Source of the DNA: Flavobacterium psychrophilum
GTDB lineage: Bacteria; Bacteroidota; Bacteroidia; Flavobacteriales; Flavobacteriaceae
Reading direction: 5' to 3'
NCBI GenBank assembly: GCA_945860385.1
Contig: CAMAQD010000008.1
Span: 1 to 64,000 of the forward strand
Length of the DNA: 64,000 nucleotides
Shown: positions 54,506 through 62,387 of the stretch, one piece after another
Layout of the letters: every line of letters starts with the position of its first letter
How positions within the stretch are numbered: the stretch's first letter is position 1
Notes under the pieces: model-generated
The model's database searches: none
What the model was told of the DNA's origin: nothing
The model's input: the letters and a program-made list of their open reading frames with translations, nothing else
Program-made: the position numbers and the translations under genes

Positions 54506-55627
54506 TTATAATCCAAAACGGTATTGAAGGCTGGTCATAAACTGTTTACGGCTTCCTAAAAAACCATATTCAGCTCGCCACATAAAGTGTTTATTGTATT
54601 GGTATTGCGCACCCAAAAGGAAGTTCCACATATCTTTAGGTGCTTTTTCAAGTGAATATTGAACAGTTGAAGAACCAGCAGTGCTGAGGGCACCATCTAC
54701 CGCGGTTAAAAAATTACCAGCGGTTTCTAATGCTTGATTTGCTGTATTGTATTTGGCTGCATTGACTGGATTGGCTTGTTGCGCATTACTAAGTCCATTC
54801 CACCAATTGTCAACTGCGGTTTGCTTTTCAGCTACTTTTACAAAACCCTGATCGACTTTGGCTTGTGCATCACCACCAGAGATTACCTCTGCTAATGCCA
54901 ATGAGCCTTTGGTTTCACTATTGAGATGCACCCTAAAAGCTCCTGTCCAAACGGTAATATTACTTTCGGGTTTGCTTAATTTGAAAGTTTTTCCCAACCT
55001 TGGACCAAAAACAAAAGTCATTGCTGGTTTATCTAATCCGCTTAAATCAGTCCAGGCTACATTCATATCTAAAGCCAGCCAGCCTCCACCGACACCAATT
55101 GTAGGCGTTAATCCCAAACCAAATGTCGTTCCGTCAAATTTTGCTTTTGAGTTAAAAGTATATATTTCATTCCAATTATTTTCGGCATCAGGAACCCAAA
55201 GTCCAGCATTTATAGCTGTTGAGGTATTCACTTTACCCAAAATAGCATAGACATTCAAAAAAGGAAGTAACCATATATCAGGTCTTGCATTGATGGCATT
55301 AGCACTGGCTACAGCGCCATTAAATCGAACAATTTGGTCTAAATTGTATTGTGTTCCATTATTGAACCCTACATATAAATCATTAATAACCAAATCAGAT
55401 TCCTGCCAAAAATAATTTACAGAAAAACCAGCAGAATAGGGCAATTGATAGCCTTTTTGAGTTGCTTTTTCGCCCCAAATGGGTAAAGAATATGGATATT
55501 CACTAGTTTTAAGACTATCCAATACAGCTACATTTTTTTTACCAACAACTTTATCGGTATAGACTTGGCTATACGTTTGAACGCCTAAAAAAAATAGAAT
55601 CAGAAGAATTAATCTATTGCTTTTCAT
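54506..55627 (-). CDS. outer-membrane beta-barrel protein of unknown function
   Basis: 373 residues. Signal peptide to QTYSQ (about 21). The N-terminal two thirds consist of strands (PYSAGFSVNYFWQESDLVIND, split; PTIGVGGGWLALDMNVAWTD). An Ala/Asn-rich helical insert (about 258-318; ISNAQQ-like LSNAQQANPVNAAKYNTANQ) precedes the last strands, which end SLQYRFGL. It lies between the glycine-zipper and PorT-like genes in a tight run (gaps of 15-16 bases). Confidence 0.7.
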   Translation of the reverse strand: MKSNRLILLILFFLGVQTYSQVYTDKVVGKKNVAVLDSLKTSEYPYSLPIWGEKATQKGYQLPYSAGFSVNYFWQESDLVINDLYVGFNNGTQYNLDQIVRFNGAVASANAINARPDIWLLPFLNVYAILGKVNTSTAINAGLWVPDAENNWNEIYTFNSKAKFDGTTFGLGLTPTIGVGGGWLALDMNVAWTDLSGLDKPAMTFVFGPRLGKTFKLSKPESNITVWTGAFRVHLNSETKGSLALAEVISGGDAQAKVDQGFVKVAEKQTAVDNWWNGLSNAQQANPVNAAKYNTANQALETAGNFLTAVDGALSTAGSSTVQYSLEKAPKDMWNFLLGAQYQYNKHFMWRAEYGFLGSRKQFMTSLQYRFGL

Positions 55628-55642
55628 CTGTTTATTTTCAGT

Positions 55643-56203
55643 TTATTTAATAGTATATCCTTTTCCTTCAATACAAACAGAAAAGGCTTTCTTAAAGCTG
55701 TCAATTTTTGCCTGGTCTGCAGCTGTTGCTGTAGATTGTGCTTGTTGATTTGCCTGAGCCTGAGCTTGTTTTCCTTTTCTTCTTCCTGCAACAGCTCCAC
55801 CGATAGCTCCATAAGCTGCGCCTTTCCCAGCATCACCACTAACAGAACCAATTGCTGTTCCAACGAGTGCACCTTTTGCAGCACCTCCAACAGCAGCGCC
55901 AGTTGGACCTTCTTGTTTGGGAGCTGCTTGTGTTTTTGTTGTATTCATCGGGTCAACACCCGATTGATCCATCGCCCATTTGTAACATTCATATTCATCG
56001 GCTTTTTGTTTGTCTTTGCTCTGTCCTTTCGAAGGATACACAAACAATTTTAGACTTTGTGAAATCTGATTGTACGTCATTTTAGATGGGTCTAACGTTG
56101 TAGGCAATGGCGTTGTTTGTGCACTAATAGCATACGAAAAACCTAGTAGTAAAACTAGAATATACAATCCATTTGAAGCTTTACAGCAATAATTTGTTTT
56201 CAT
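55643..56203 (-). CDS. secreted glycine-zipper protein
   Basis: 186 residues. The signal peptide ends at AISAQ (about 29). The segment PTGAAVGGAAKGALVGTAIG and GAAYGAIGGAVAGRRKGK is a glycine-zipper region, followed by a Gln/Ala-rich linker and a short C-terminal region with Cys (FSVCIEGKGYTIK). A Cys also occurs in DEYECYKWAMDQSG. Such proteins insert in or bind to membranes; role unknown. It lies 35 bases after the sulfatase gene. Confidence 0.75.
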   Translation of the reverse strand: MKTNYCCKASNGLYILVLLLGFSYAISAQTTPLPTTLDPSKMTYNQISQSLKLFVYPSKGQSKDKQKADEYECYKWAMDQSGVDPMNTTKTQAAPKQEGPTGAAVGGAAKGALVGTAIGSVSGDAGKGAAYGAIGGAVAGRRKGKQAQAQANQQAQSTATAADQAKIDSFKKAFSVCIEGKGYTIK

Positions 56204-56238
56204 TTTTTTAAATTTTTAAACTACATTTTTGTAGTCAT

Positions 56239-58566
56239 TTATATTTTTTCTATTGTCACGTACTCAATTTTTCCATTGAATTTGGATGAAGTTCCATAAT
56301 CAGCCACGTGTGTTCCATCATCTACACCAATATCGGCCAAATCATCGACTGAGAAGATTCCTGGTTGCGTTTTTTCGATTCTCTTTTCAACTACTTTTTT
56401 GTCATTGACGCTAATTGTGCCAAGTCCGCCTTTTCCTAATCCTCCATCCGATTTAAATTCATAAACTAATTTATAATTGCCTGGTTTCAAGGCTTCGGTC
56501 GCGATTATTTGAGTGGATTCCATTCCCAAATAATTATAACTAAAGGCTGGTTTCCCCTCTTTCATGTAAAAAGAAAGTCCACCAAATCGACCACCCTGAC
56601 AAACAATTACACCATTCCCTTTAGCATCCACTGCCACCTCCGAAGTTATGGTATACGATTTACCTCTTAAATCGATAAAAATATCCACACCCATTCCTTT
56701 CATACCTTCGCCATAAGTTATTGAGGTCCTATTGCCCATAGTAGTTGGTCTGCCCATCAATTCAGCATTGGTTCTTTCCAGCAACCGATCATCAATGGGT
56801 AACACATGAAATTTCTCTGCTTCTTGCATAAATAATTCCTGCATTCCTTTTAACTTATCCGTGTTTTTTGACGCCAAATCAGTAGTCAAACTAAAATCTT
56901 TCTCCGTATTGAACAACTCCCATTTATCATCTTGCAATGTGGTTGCCGGTTTCAATTTCCAGGCTGGTCTGTGAATAGTTCGTGCATACCAACCATCCTG
57001 ATAAACAGCCCGGTTTCCGAACATTTCAAAATATTGAACTGTATGTCTTTCTTTGGCTTTAGCCTCATTAAAAGTATAAGCTAAACTTGTCCCTTCTATC
57101 GGGTCTTGTTCTATGCCATTAACCATTTTTGGTGCTGGAATTTTAGACACTTCATAAATCGTTGGAGCAATATCAATGACATGTCCAAATTGTGACCGTA
57201 TTTCGCCCTTTGATTTGATACCCGCTGGCCACTGAATTAGCATTCCATTTCTGGTTCCTCCAAAATCTGACGCCACTTGTTTAGTATAAGAAAATGGAGT
57301 GTCCATTGCCACTGCCCAACCCGCTGCAAAGTGCGGATAGGTACTTTCAGAACCCCACTCATCATAATGCTTCAACATATCAGGAACCGTTTCTGGAATC
57401 CCACTAAAATAAGTCATTTCGCTAAACATTCCGTTCATTTGTCCTTCGGCACTGGCTCCATTATCACCCGCAATAAAAATAACAACCGTATTATCCATTA
57501 CACCTAATTTTTCGATAGATGAAAGTAGTCTTCCCACTTCATAATCCGTTTGTTCCGCAAATCCGGCATACACTTCCATCTGACGCGTAAATAATTTCTT
57601 TTCATCGGTGGAAAGTTTATCCCAATCTTTGATGTCAGTAGGTTTTGGTGCCAATTTGGTTCCTGCTGGTACAATGCCTTGTTTGATTTGTCTTGCCAAA
57701 GTTTCGGCACGTATCTTGTCCCAACCCTGATCAAATTTTCCTTTGTATTTTTCTATCCACGATGCCGGAACGTGATGCGGTGCGTGCGTGGCTCCGGGTG
57801 CAAAATACATGAAGAAAGGTTTTTCTGGTGATAAAGCTTGCTGGTAACGAACCCAAGAAACCGCCTGATTGGTCATATCTGTAGTAAAATGATAATCTGG
57901 AGTTTCTGGAGTTTCTACCAAAGTAACACCGTCATATATTAGCGGTGCCCATTGATTTGTTTCTCCACCAATGAAGCCATAAAATTTCTCGAAACCTGAA
58001 CGCGTTGGCCAGCGGTCTTGTGGACCAGAATTGGATATTTCCCAAGGCGGGGTTTCATGATATTTTCCAAAAGCAGCTGTGTTGTATCCATTCAGTCTTA
58101 ACACTTCGGCCATTGGGGTAATAGTCTGAGGTCGTACCGAAGTATTTCCAGGAAAGGTTGTAGCTGCTTCGCCAATACAGCCCATATTGTTGCTGTGATG
58201 ATTATAACCTGTAAGTAAAGCTACACGTGTAGGCGAACAAAGAGCTGTGGTATGAAAACGGTTGTATTTGATACCATTGCTAGCCAATTTGTCCATAGTT
58301 GGTGTAGTAATGGGACCTCCAAAAGCTTCTGAAACTCCAAAACCCATATCATCAATTAATATAACGACCACATTAGGTGCTCCTTTCGGGGCAGTCACAT
58401 TAAATCGTGGCGGAGCGACCGCATTACGAACGTCAAGTTCTTTATAGGTTTGACGCTTCGGCTCTTTTATGGGAAGTGAGGAACGATCGAGAACTTGACC
58501 AAAAACATTCCCAGAAAAAGCTGTAGCAATCGCAACAAACACAAGAGATTTAAACTTTGTTTTCAT
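56239..58566 (-). CDS. secreted arylsulfatase
   Basis: 775 residues. The signal peptide ends near VFGQ (about 24). The alkaline-phosphatase-like catalytic domain begins with NVVVILIDDMGFG (Asp72, Asp73 metal ligands), and the sulfatase signature CSPTR (110-114) gives the Cys that must be converted to formylglycine. TGYNHHSNN and GKYHETPPWE add active-site residues. A C-terminal beta-domain follows from about 640. It hydrolyses a sulfate ester; the substrate is unknown. No anaerobic sulfatase-maturing enzyme gene is in the window. It is the first gene of the long exported-protein run and diverges from the LuxR-type gene. Confidence 0.92.
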   Translation of the reverse strand: MKTKFKSLVFVAIATAFSGNVFGQVLDRSSLPIKEPKRQTYKELDVRNAVAPPRFNVTAPKGAPNVVVILIDDMGFGVSEAFGGPITTPTMDKLASNGIKYNRFHTTALCSPTRVALLTGYNHHSNNMGCIGEAATTFPGNTSVRPQTITPMAEVLRLNGYNTAAFGKYHETPPWEISNSGPQDRWPTRSGFEKFYGFIGGETNQWAPLIYDGVTLVETPETPDYHFTTDMTNQAVSWVRYQQALSPEKPFFMYFAPGATHAPHHVPASWIEKYKGKFDQGWDKIRAETLARQIKQGIVPAGTKLAPKPTDIKDWDKLSTDEKKLFTRQMEVYAGFAEQTDYEVGRLLSSIEKLGVMDNTVVIFIAGDNGASAEGQMNGMFSEMTYFSGIPETVPDMLKHYDEWGSESTYPHFAAGWAVAMDTPFSYTKQVASDFGGTRNGMLIQWPAGIKSKGEIRSQFGHVIDIAPTIYEVSKIPAPKMVNGIEQDPIEGTSLAYTFNEAKAKERHTVQYFEMFGNRAVYQDGWYARTIHRPAWKLKPATTLQDDKWELFNTEKDFSLTTDLASKNTDKLKGMQELFMQEAEKFHVLPIDDRLLERTNAELMGRPTTMGNRTSITYGEGMKGMGVDIFIDLRGKSYTITSEVAVDAKGNGVIVCQGGRFGGLSFYMKEGKPAFSYNYLGMESTQIIATEALKPGNYKLVYEFKSDGGLGKGGLGTISVNDKKVVEKRIEKTQPGIFSVDDLADIGVDDGTHVADYGTSSKFNGKIEYVTIEKI

Positions 58567-58600
58567 ATCTATTATAGTATTAAAATTAATCTGTTAAATT

Positions 58601-58618
58601 TTTGTTATCACTAACAAA
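58601..58618. promoter_or_regulatory. dyad TTTGTTATCACTAACAAA (site C)
   Basis: An 18-base dyad with perfect 7-base arms and a four-base centre. It overlaps the minus-strand -7 box TAAATTTG (58615-58622) of the sulfatase gene. Its core GTTATCACTAAC matches sites A and B except for one base. Confidence 0.6.
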
Positions 58619-58645
58619 TTTAGATTTAAATAGTGCATTAAAAAA

Positions 58646-58661
58646 TAGTTATTAACCACTA
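58646..58661. promoter_or_regulatory. dyad-like TAGTTATTAACCACTA (site D)
   Basis: One arm (TAGTTATTA) is identical to sites A and B; the other is degenerate. It lies six bases upstream of the LuxR gene -7 box and about 23 bases from that of the sulfatase gene. Confidence 0.45.
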
Positions 58662-58667
58662 TATTTC

Positions 58668-58675
58668 TATATTTG
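58668..58675 (+). promoter_or_regulatory. -7 box of the LuxR-type gene
   Basis: TATATTTG matches TAnnTTTG and lies 40 bases upstream of the ATG at 58716. Confidence 0.6.
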
Positions 58676-58715
58676 CAAGTATAAAGAGACTAAAATCATT
58701 TTATTCCTTAACGCT

Positions 58716-59471
58716 ATGGAGACCAACCAAGATTATTCTTTGTTTCACCAATTCATTAAAACCTATTTACCCATAGGTTTCGTTGGAATCAATCGAGATG
58801 ATACCTTGTTAGTTGATTTAGAAAAGATGATGAAAGACAACGATCAATTTTTCTTTATTGGCGATGTGATTCATTTTAAAGTGCAGTTTACCAGTAAAAG
58901 AAGTACTCAACTGATTGGTGTCAACCCAGAAGACGTTACTCCTCACCTTTTTTTTGAAGCTACACATCCTGACGACATACACCGATACAGTTTAGCCAGA
59001 ACCAAATTAACTGCATTAGCTCAAGAATTTTTTATTGACGAAAAAGGAAGTGCCTTACTATCATCGAATTTAAAAATTCGTGATGCGGAAGGAAAATACA
59101 AATGTTTGCTTTTTCAATGTTATTTGTTTTACAGCGAAACTCCAGTTAAAACAGTCTATGTGCTTCAATTGCATACCAATGTGGATTGGTGTACTAAGAT
59201 TAAAAAAGAGCCTCATTATTACCTGGGAGATGATTTATCTCTTTTTAGATGTCCTGATGAACAGCTTTTGGAAATGGGCTGTATCTACACCAAACGAGAA
59301 TTTGAAATTATCAAGTTGATTGAATTGGGTTTTAATACCGAACAATTGGCTGATAAGCTCTTTGTGAGCACCAATACGATAAATGTACATCGGGGCAATA
59401 TTATCAAAAAGTCTGGCAAAGCGCGAATCTCGGAACTCATTCACGATCTTCGAGTACAAGGTATGTTGTAA
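58716..59471 (+). CDS. LuxR-type transcriptional regulator with PAS-like sensor domain
   Basis: 251 residues. The N-terminal part (about 10-160) resembles a PAS fold, with FFFIGDVIHFKVQFTSKRST, IGVNPEDVTPHLFFEATHPD and VYVLQLHTNVDW. The C-terminal HTH (about 191-247) has the LuxR/GerE features: TKREFEIIKLIELGFNTEQL, ADKLFVSTNTINVHRGNIIK and KKSGKA. There is no autoinducer-binding or receiver domain. It is divergent from the sulfatase gene, with two dyads between them, so it probably controls that gene and perhaps the whole run of exported proteins. The signal is unknown. Confidence 0.87.
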   Translation: METNQDYSLFHQFIKTYLPIGFVGINRDDTLLVDLEKMMKDNDQFFFIGDVIHFKVQFTSKRSTQLIGVNPEDVTPHLFFEATHPDDIHRYSLARTKLTALAQEFFIDEKGSALLSSNLKIRDAEGKYKCLLFQCYLFYSETPVKTVYVLQLHTNVDWCTKIKKEPHYYLGDDLSLFRCPDEQLLEMGCIYTKREFEIIKLIELGFNTEQLADKLFVSTNTINVHRGNIIKKSGKARISELIHDLRVQGML

Positions 59472-59483
59472 AATGAGAGTAAT

Positions 59484-59621
59484 TTAAATTGTCTTTTTTG
59501 CTTTTTTGAGTTTCTCTTTTGTAAATAAATCGGCAATGAATTTCTCATAAAGTTCAAATATAAAAACCATTTTGTTGGCTTCACTGGTACATGGTTGACT
59601 TATGTTATCCAAAGATGTGGC
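59484..59621 (-). pseudogene. 3' remnant of an MmeI-type restriction gene
   Basis: On the minus strand the frame reads TSEANKMVFIFELYEKFIAD then LFTKEKLKKAKKTI and a stop at 59484-59486. It matches the C-terminus of the intact enzyme at 26072-28954 (SSEAKRMEFLFELYEKYTAG LF). Nothing upstream of about 59621 continues it, so only the last ~45 codons are left. Confidence 0.75.
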
Positions 59622-59731
59622 ACTATAGCCCACAGTCCTCAGCAACGGTGGTTATCTTAATGGGGATGCACAAACTGGACGAAATCATCTCGATTTATAA
59701 AAATTTGAATATCACTGAAAGTTTATTTTAA
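59621..59731 (+). pseudogene. 3' remnant, apparently of a uroporphyrinogen-III C-methyltransferase gene
   Basis: The plus-strand frame reads PQSSATVVILMGMHKLDEII then SIYKNLNITESLF and a TAA at 59729-59731. SSATVVILMGM followed by a helix is the pattern near the C-terminus of SUMT/CobA methyltransferases. No start codon or N-terminal part exists. It abuts the restriction-gene remnant at about 59621. Confidence 0.55.
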
Positions 59732-59974
59732 AACACTTTGTGTTTCCTATCACCACCCCCACTTGTGACTTCCTAAAAGTTTGATCCAAAAACTTGATGT
59801 GTGAATAATGAAAGAATTATAAGCAATTATACAACTTTTGAGTCCGTAAGAAATTGTAATTTCGTTAAGAAATTAATTATAAATTTATAGTCATCCGTGT
59901 AAAATACATTAAAACAATGTATTACAATCTTATGTTGTCACTAACTTCACAACATCAAAAAACTAAAAATAAAA
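59732..59974. other. intergenic region upstream of the nitroreductase gene
   Basis: AT-rich, without ORF. GTTGTCACTAAC at 59934-59945 resembles half of site C, and the arms GTTGT/ACAAC (59934-59953) could form a weak hairpin. No convincing -7 box was seen. Confidence 0.35.
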
Positions 59975-60697
59975 ATGACTTTAGCAGAAATTATAAACTA
60001 CAGGCGTTCCGTAAGAAATTACAAGAAAATCCCAATTGATCCAGAAACAGTAAAACAGTGTTTACGACTAGCAACCTTAGCACCCAACAGTTCCAATATG
60101 CAACTTTGGGAGTTTTATCATATTACAAATCCAGCCATTTTAAAAAAAATAACTGTAGCTTGTTTAAACCAAGAATCGGCAAGTACTGCCCAACAAATGG
60201 TAGTTTTTGTAACAAGGCAGGATTTGTACAGCAAAAGAGCTAAAGAAATGACAGACTTAGAAACGCAAAATGTATTCAAAAACAGTCCTCCATTGAAACA
60301 AGAAAAAAGAATCAAAAGATGGAAAATGTATTATGGCAAAATAATGCCTTTTTTATACCTGCGCTTTTTTGGTGTTTTCGGAATTATCAGAAAAATAATC
60401 GTGAACATAGTTGGGCTTTTCAGACCCATTGTGTACCAGGTATCCGAAAACGATATGAGAGTGGTAGTCCATAAAACATGCGCCTTGGCGGCTCAAACCT
60501 TTATGTTGGCAATGGCTAACGAAAAGTATGATACTTGCCCCATGGAAGGTTTTGATAGCAGAAAAATGAAAAGTATTTTAAAATTGTCCTATGGTGCCGA
60601 AATCAATATGGTTGTATCCTGCGGTATCAGAGAAGAACAAGGCGTTTGGGGCGACAGAATGAGAATTCCATTTGATGAAGTGTATCGAAAAATTTAA
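59975..60697 (+). CDS. nitroreductase family protein
   Basis: 240 residues. IINYRRSVRNYKKIPIDPET at the N-terminus and LAPNSSNMQLWEFYHI are the FMN-binding motifs of the family; CALAAQTFMLAMANEKYDTCPMEGFD (split) is the second conserved region. The family reduces nitro compounds, quinones or flavins with NAD(P)H. An unusual basic hydrophobic stretch (KIMPFLYLRFFGVFGIIRKI, about 120-140) in the middle may bind a membrane. It lies 40 bases before a small membrane protein gene. Confidence 0.85.
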   Translation: MTLAEIINYRRSVRNYKKIPIDPETVKQCLRLATLAPNSSNMQLWEFYHITNPAILKKITVACLNQESASTAQQMVVFVTRQDLYSKRAKEMTDLETQNVFKNSPPLKQEKRIKRWKMYYGKIMPFLYLRFFGVFGIIRKIIVNIVGLFRPIVYQVSENDMRVVVHKTCALAAQTFMLAMANEKYDTCPMEGFDSRKMKSILKLSYGAEINMVVSCGIREEQGVWGDRMRIPFDEVYRKI

Positions 60698-60737
60698 AAA
60701 ATAAGCCATATTACGACTCAAAAAACAAATTAACAAA

Positions 60738-61112
60738 ATGATACATTCTCGACAATTAGCTCAAATAATTGGTCCCACACTTAGCGTAATGACACTTTCA
60801 GAAATTAAGAATTTGTCTATTTGGGAAAGTACTATTCCAAGTGTAATCTATCTTAATGGGGTATTACTTTTTATTGGAGGGATTGCTATAATTAGAGTTC
60901 ACAATTTTTGGGTTCGTAGTTGGATAATCTTAATCACACTAATGGGTTGGTTAACCCTACTACTTGGTTTGTTAAGAATGTTTTTTCCAACTGCCAAACA
61001 AGCAGGTGAAAATTTTTCAACCTATTTATTACTTACTGTTTTATTTGTAATTGGACTTTTTCTGACTTTTAAAGGGTATTATCCAATTAAAAATAATGCT
61101 GACAAATCCTAA
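60738..61112 (+). CDS. small membrane protein of unknown function
   Basis: 124 residues with three to four hydrophobic helices (VIYLNGVLLFIGGIAIIRVH, WIILITLMGWLTLLLGLLRM, LLLTVLFVIGLFLTF) and basic loops. It is probably co-transcribed with the nitroreductase gene 40 bases upstream. I do not recognise the family. Confidence 0.65.
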   Translation: MIHSRQLAQIIGPTLSVMTLSEIKNLSIWESTIPSVIYLNGVLLFIGGIAIIRVHNFWVRSWIILITLMGWLTLLLGLLRMFFPTAKQAGENFSTYLLLTVLFVIGLFLTFKGYYPIKNNADKS

Positions 61113-61304
61113 ATAGCAAGCAAAAAGAATTAAAAAAATCGATTTTAATACATCAAAATGAAACGCAATAGGTAATGTTCTAATAATCAAGAAAGTTGAT
61201 TATAGACGTTCATCGGCTGGCTGCAGAAGGATAACGGAACAATCATTATGGTATCATAAGCACTAGATTTAGACGATTTACAGAATGAATTGAAATAACT
61301 TCAA
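61113..61304. other. intergenic region with a possible coding relic
   Basis: 192 bases. The plus-strand stretch 61209-61294 reads WLQKDNGTIIMVS, a stop, then ALDLDDLQNELK and a stop, which looks like a decayed gene end. I cannot name it. Confidence 0.3.
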
Positions 61305-62387
61305 ATGAAATACACCCTTTTTATACTGCTTACCTTTCTATTTTTCTCGTGTAAAGAAAAGCTCGAAGAAACCAAACCTACAATTGGTAATATCACCGAA
61401 AGCGTTTATGCTTCCGGAATCATTAAATCCGAAAATCAATACACCGTTTTTTCAACTGTAAATGGCATTCTCAACAAAATTGATGTTGTTGCCGGACAAG
61501 CCATTGTCAAAAATCAATTGTTGTTTGAATTAGAAAATGACAAAGCTAAACTGAACACTGAAAACGCAAGATTAGCCTATCAATTAAGTCAAAATGATAA
61601 CCATTATATTCAAGACAAAATTGCCGAAATGGAAATCAAAGTGCAATTGGCACAAGAAAAATTGCTGGTGGATCAATCCTTTTTCGATAGAAACAATCGT
61701 ATCAAACAATTCAAAGTTATTTCGGAAGTCGATTTTGAAAAAGTGGCACTAGCTTACAAATCATCCCAATTGAATTTGAAAACCTCGCAAAAACAATTGT
61801 CGGAACTCAAAGCCCAATTAAAATTTGAACAAAATAAGAACAATATTTTATTGCAAATTGGTCAAAAAACACAAAATGATTATCAAATCAAAAGTGCTTT
61901 TTCGGGTGAATTATTCGATGTTCTGGTAAAAGAGGGAACATTGATTACGCCACAAATTCCGTTGGCCATTATTGGTCAAAAAAACGCCTTTTTATTAGAA
62001 CTCGAAGTCGATGAAAACGATATGGCTCGTGTCAAATTAAATCAGTCCGTTTTAATCACATTGGACAGTTATAAAAACCAAGTTTTTGATGCCAAAGTCG
62101 ATAAAATTTATCCGATTATGAATGAACAATCCCGAACTTTCAAAATCGAAGCGCATTTTATAAATCCACCCAAAAAATTGTATCCCAATCTTTCAGCCGA
62201 AGCCAATATTATCATTCAGACTAAAAAAAATGCGATAACCATTCCGAAAGTTTATTTACTAAAAGGGGATTCCATTCAAATCGGTGAAAAAGAAAAACGA
62301 AAAGTAAAAATAGGTTTATCCGATTATCAAAAAGTAGAAATTCTTGGAGGTCTAAAAGCTAATGAAACGATTTATAAACCCAAATAA
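61305..62387 (+). CDS. MacA-like ABC/RND periplasmic adaptor lipoprotein
   Basis: 360 residues. A lipoprotein signal ends at FFSC (about 16). The first lipoyl half is GILNKIDVVAGQAIVKNQLL (about 49-68), then a long coiled-coil hairpin, then the second half QIKSAFSGELFDVLVKEGTL, a barrel with VDENDMARVKLNQSVLI, and a C-terminal strand. This is the membrane-fusion protein design of MacA and HlyD. Its stop overlaps the ATG of the permease gene by one base. With the downstream permease and ATPase it should form a three-part exporter; cargo unknown. Confidence 0.9.
   Translation: MKYTLFILLTFLFFSCKEKLEETKPTIGNITESVYASGIIKSENQYTVFSTVNGILNKIDVVAGQAIVKNQLLFELENDKAKLNTENARLAYQLSQNDNHYIQDKIAEMEIKVQLAQEKLLVDQSFFDRNNRIKQFKVISEVDFEKVALAYKSSQLNLKTSQKQLSELKAQLKFEQNKNNILLQIGQKTQNDYQIKSAFSGELFDVLVKEGTLITPQIPLAIIGQKNAFLLELEVDENDMARVKLNQSVLITLDSYKNQVFDAKVDKIYPIMNEQSRTFKIEAHFINPPKKLYPNLSAEANIIIQTKKNAITIPKVYLLKGDSIQIGEKEKRKVKIGLSDYQKVEILGGLKANETIYKPK

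Noticed and set aside
55624..55890. Alternative minus-strand frame of 88 codons inside the glycine-zipper gene
   Set aside because: It overlaps a gene with a signal peptide and domain in another frame; it is Gln/Leu-rich by frame shift only.
58716..59471. LuxR-type gene as a quorum-sensing receptor
   Set aside because: The N-terminal half looks PAS-like, no autoinducer-binding domain is seen and no LuxI-like gene is present.
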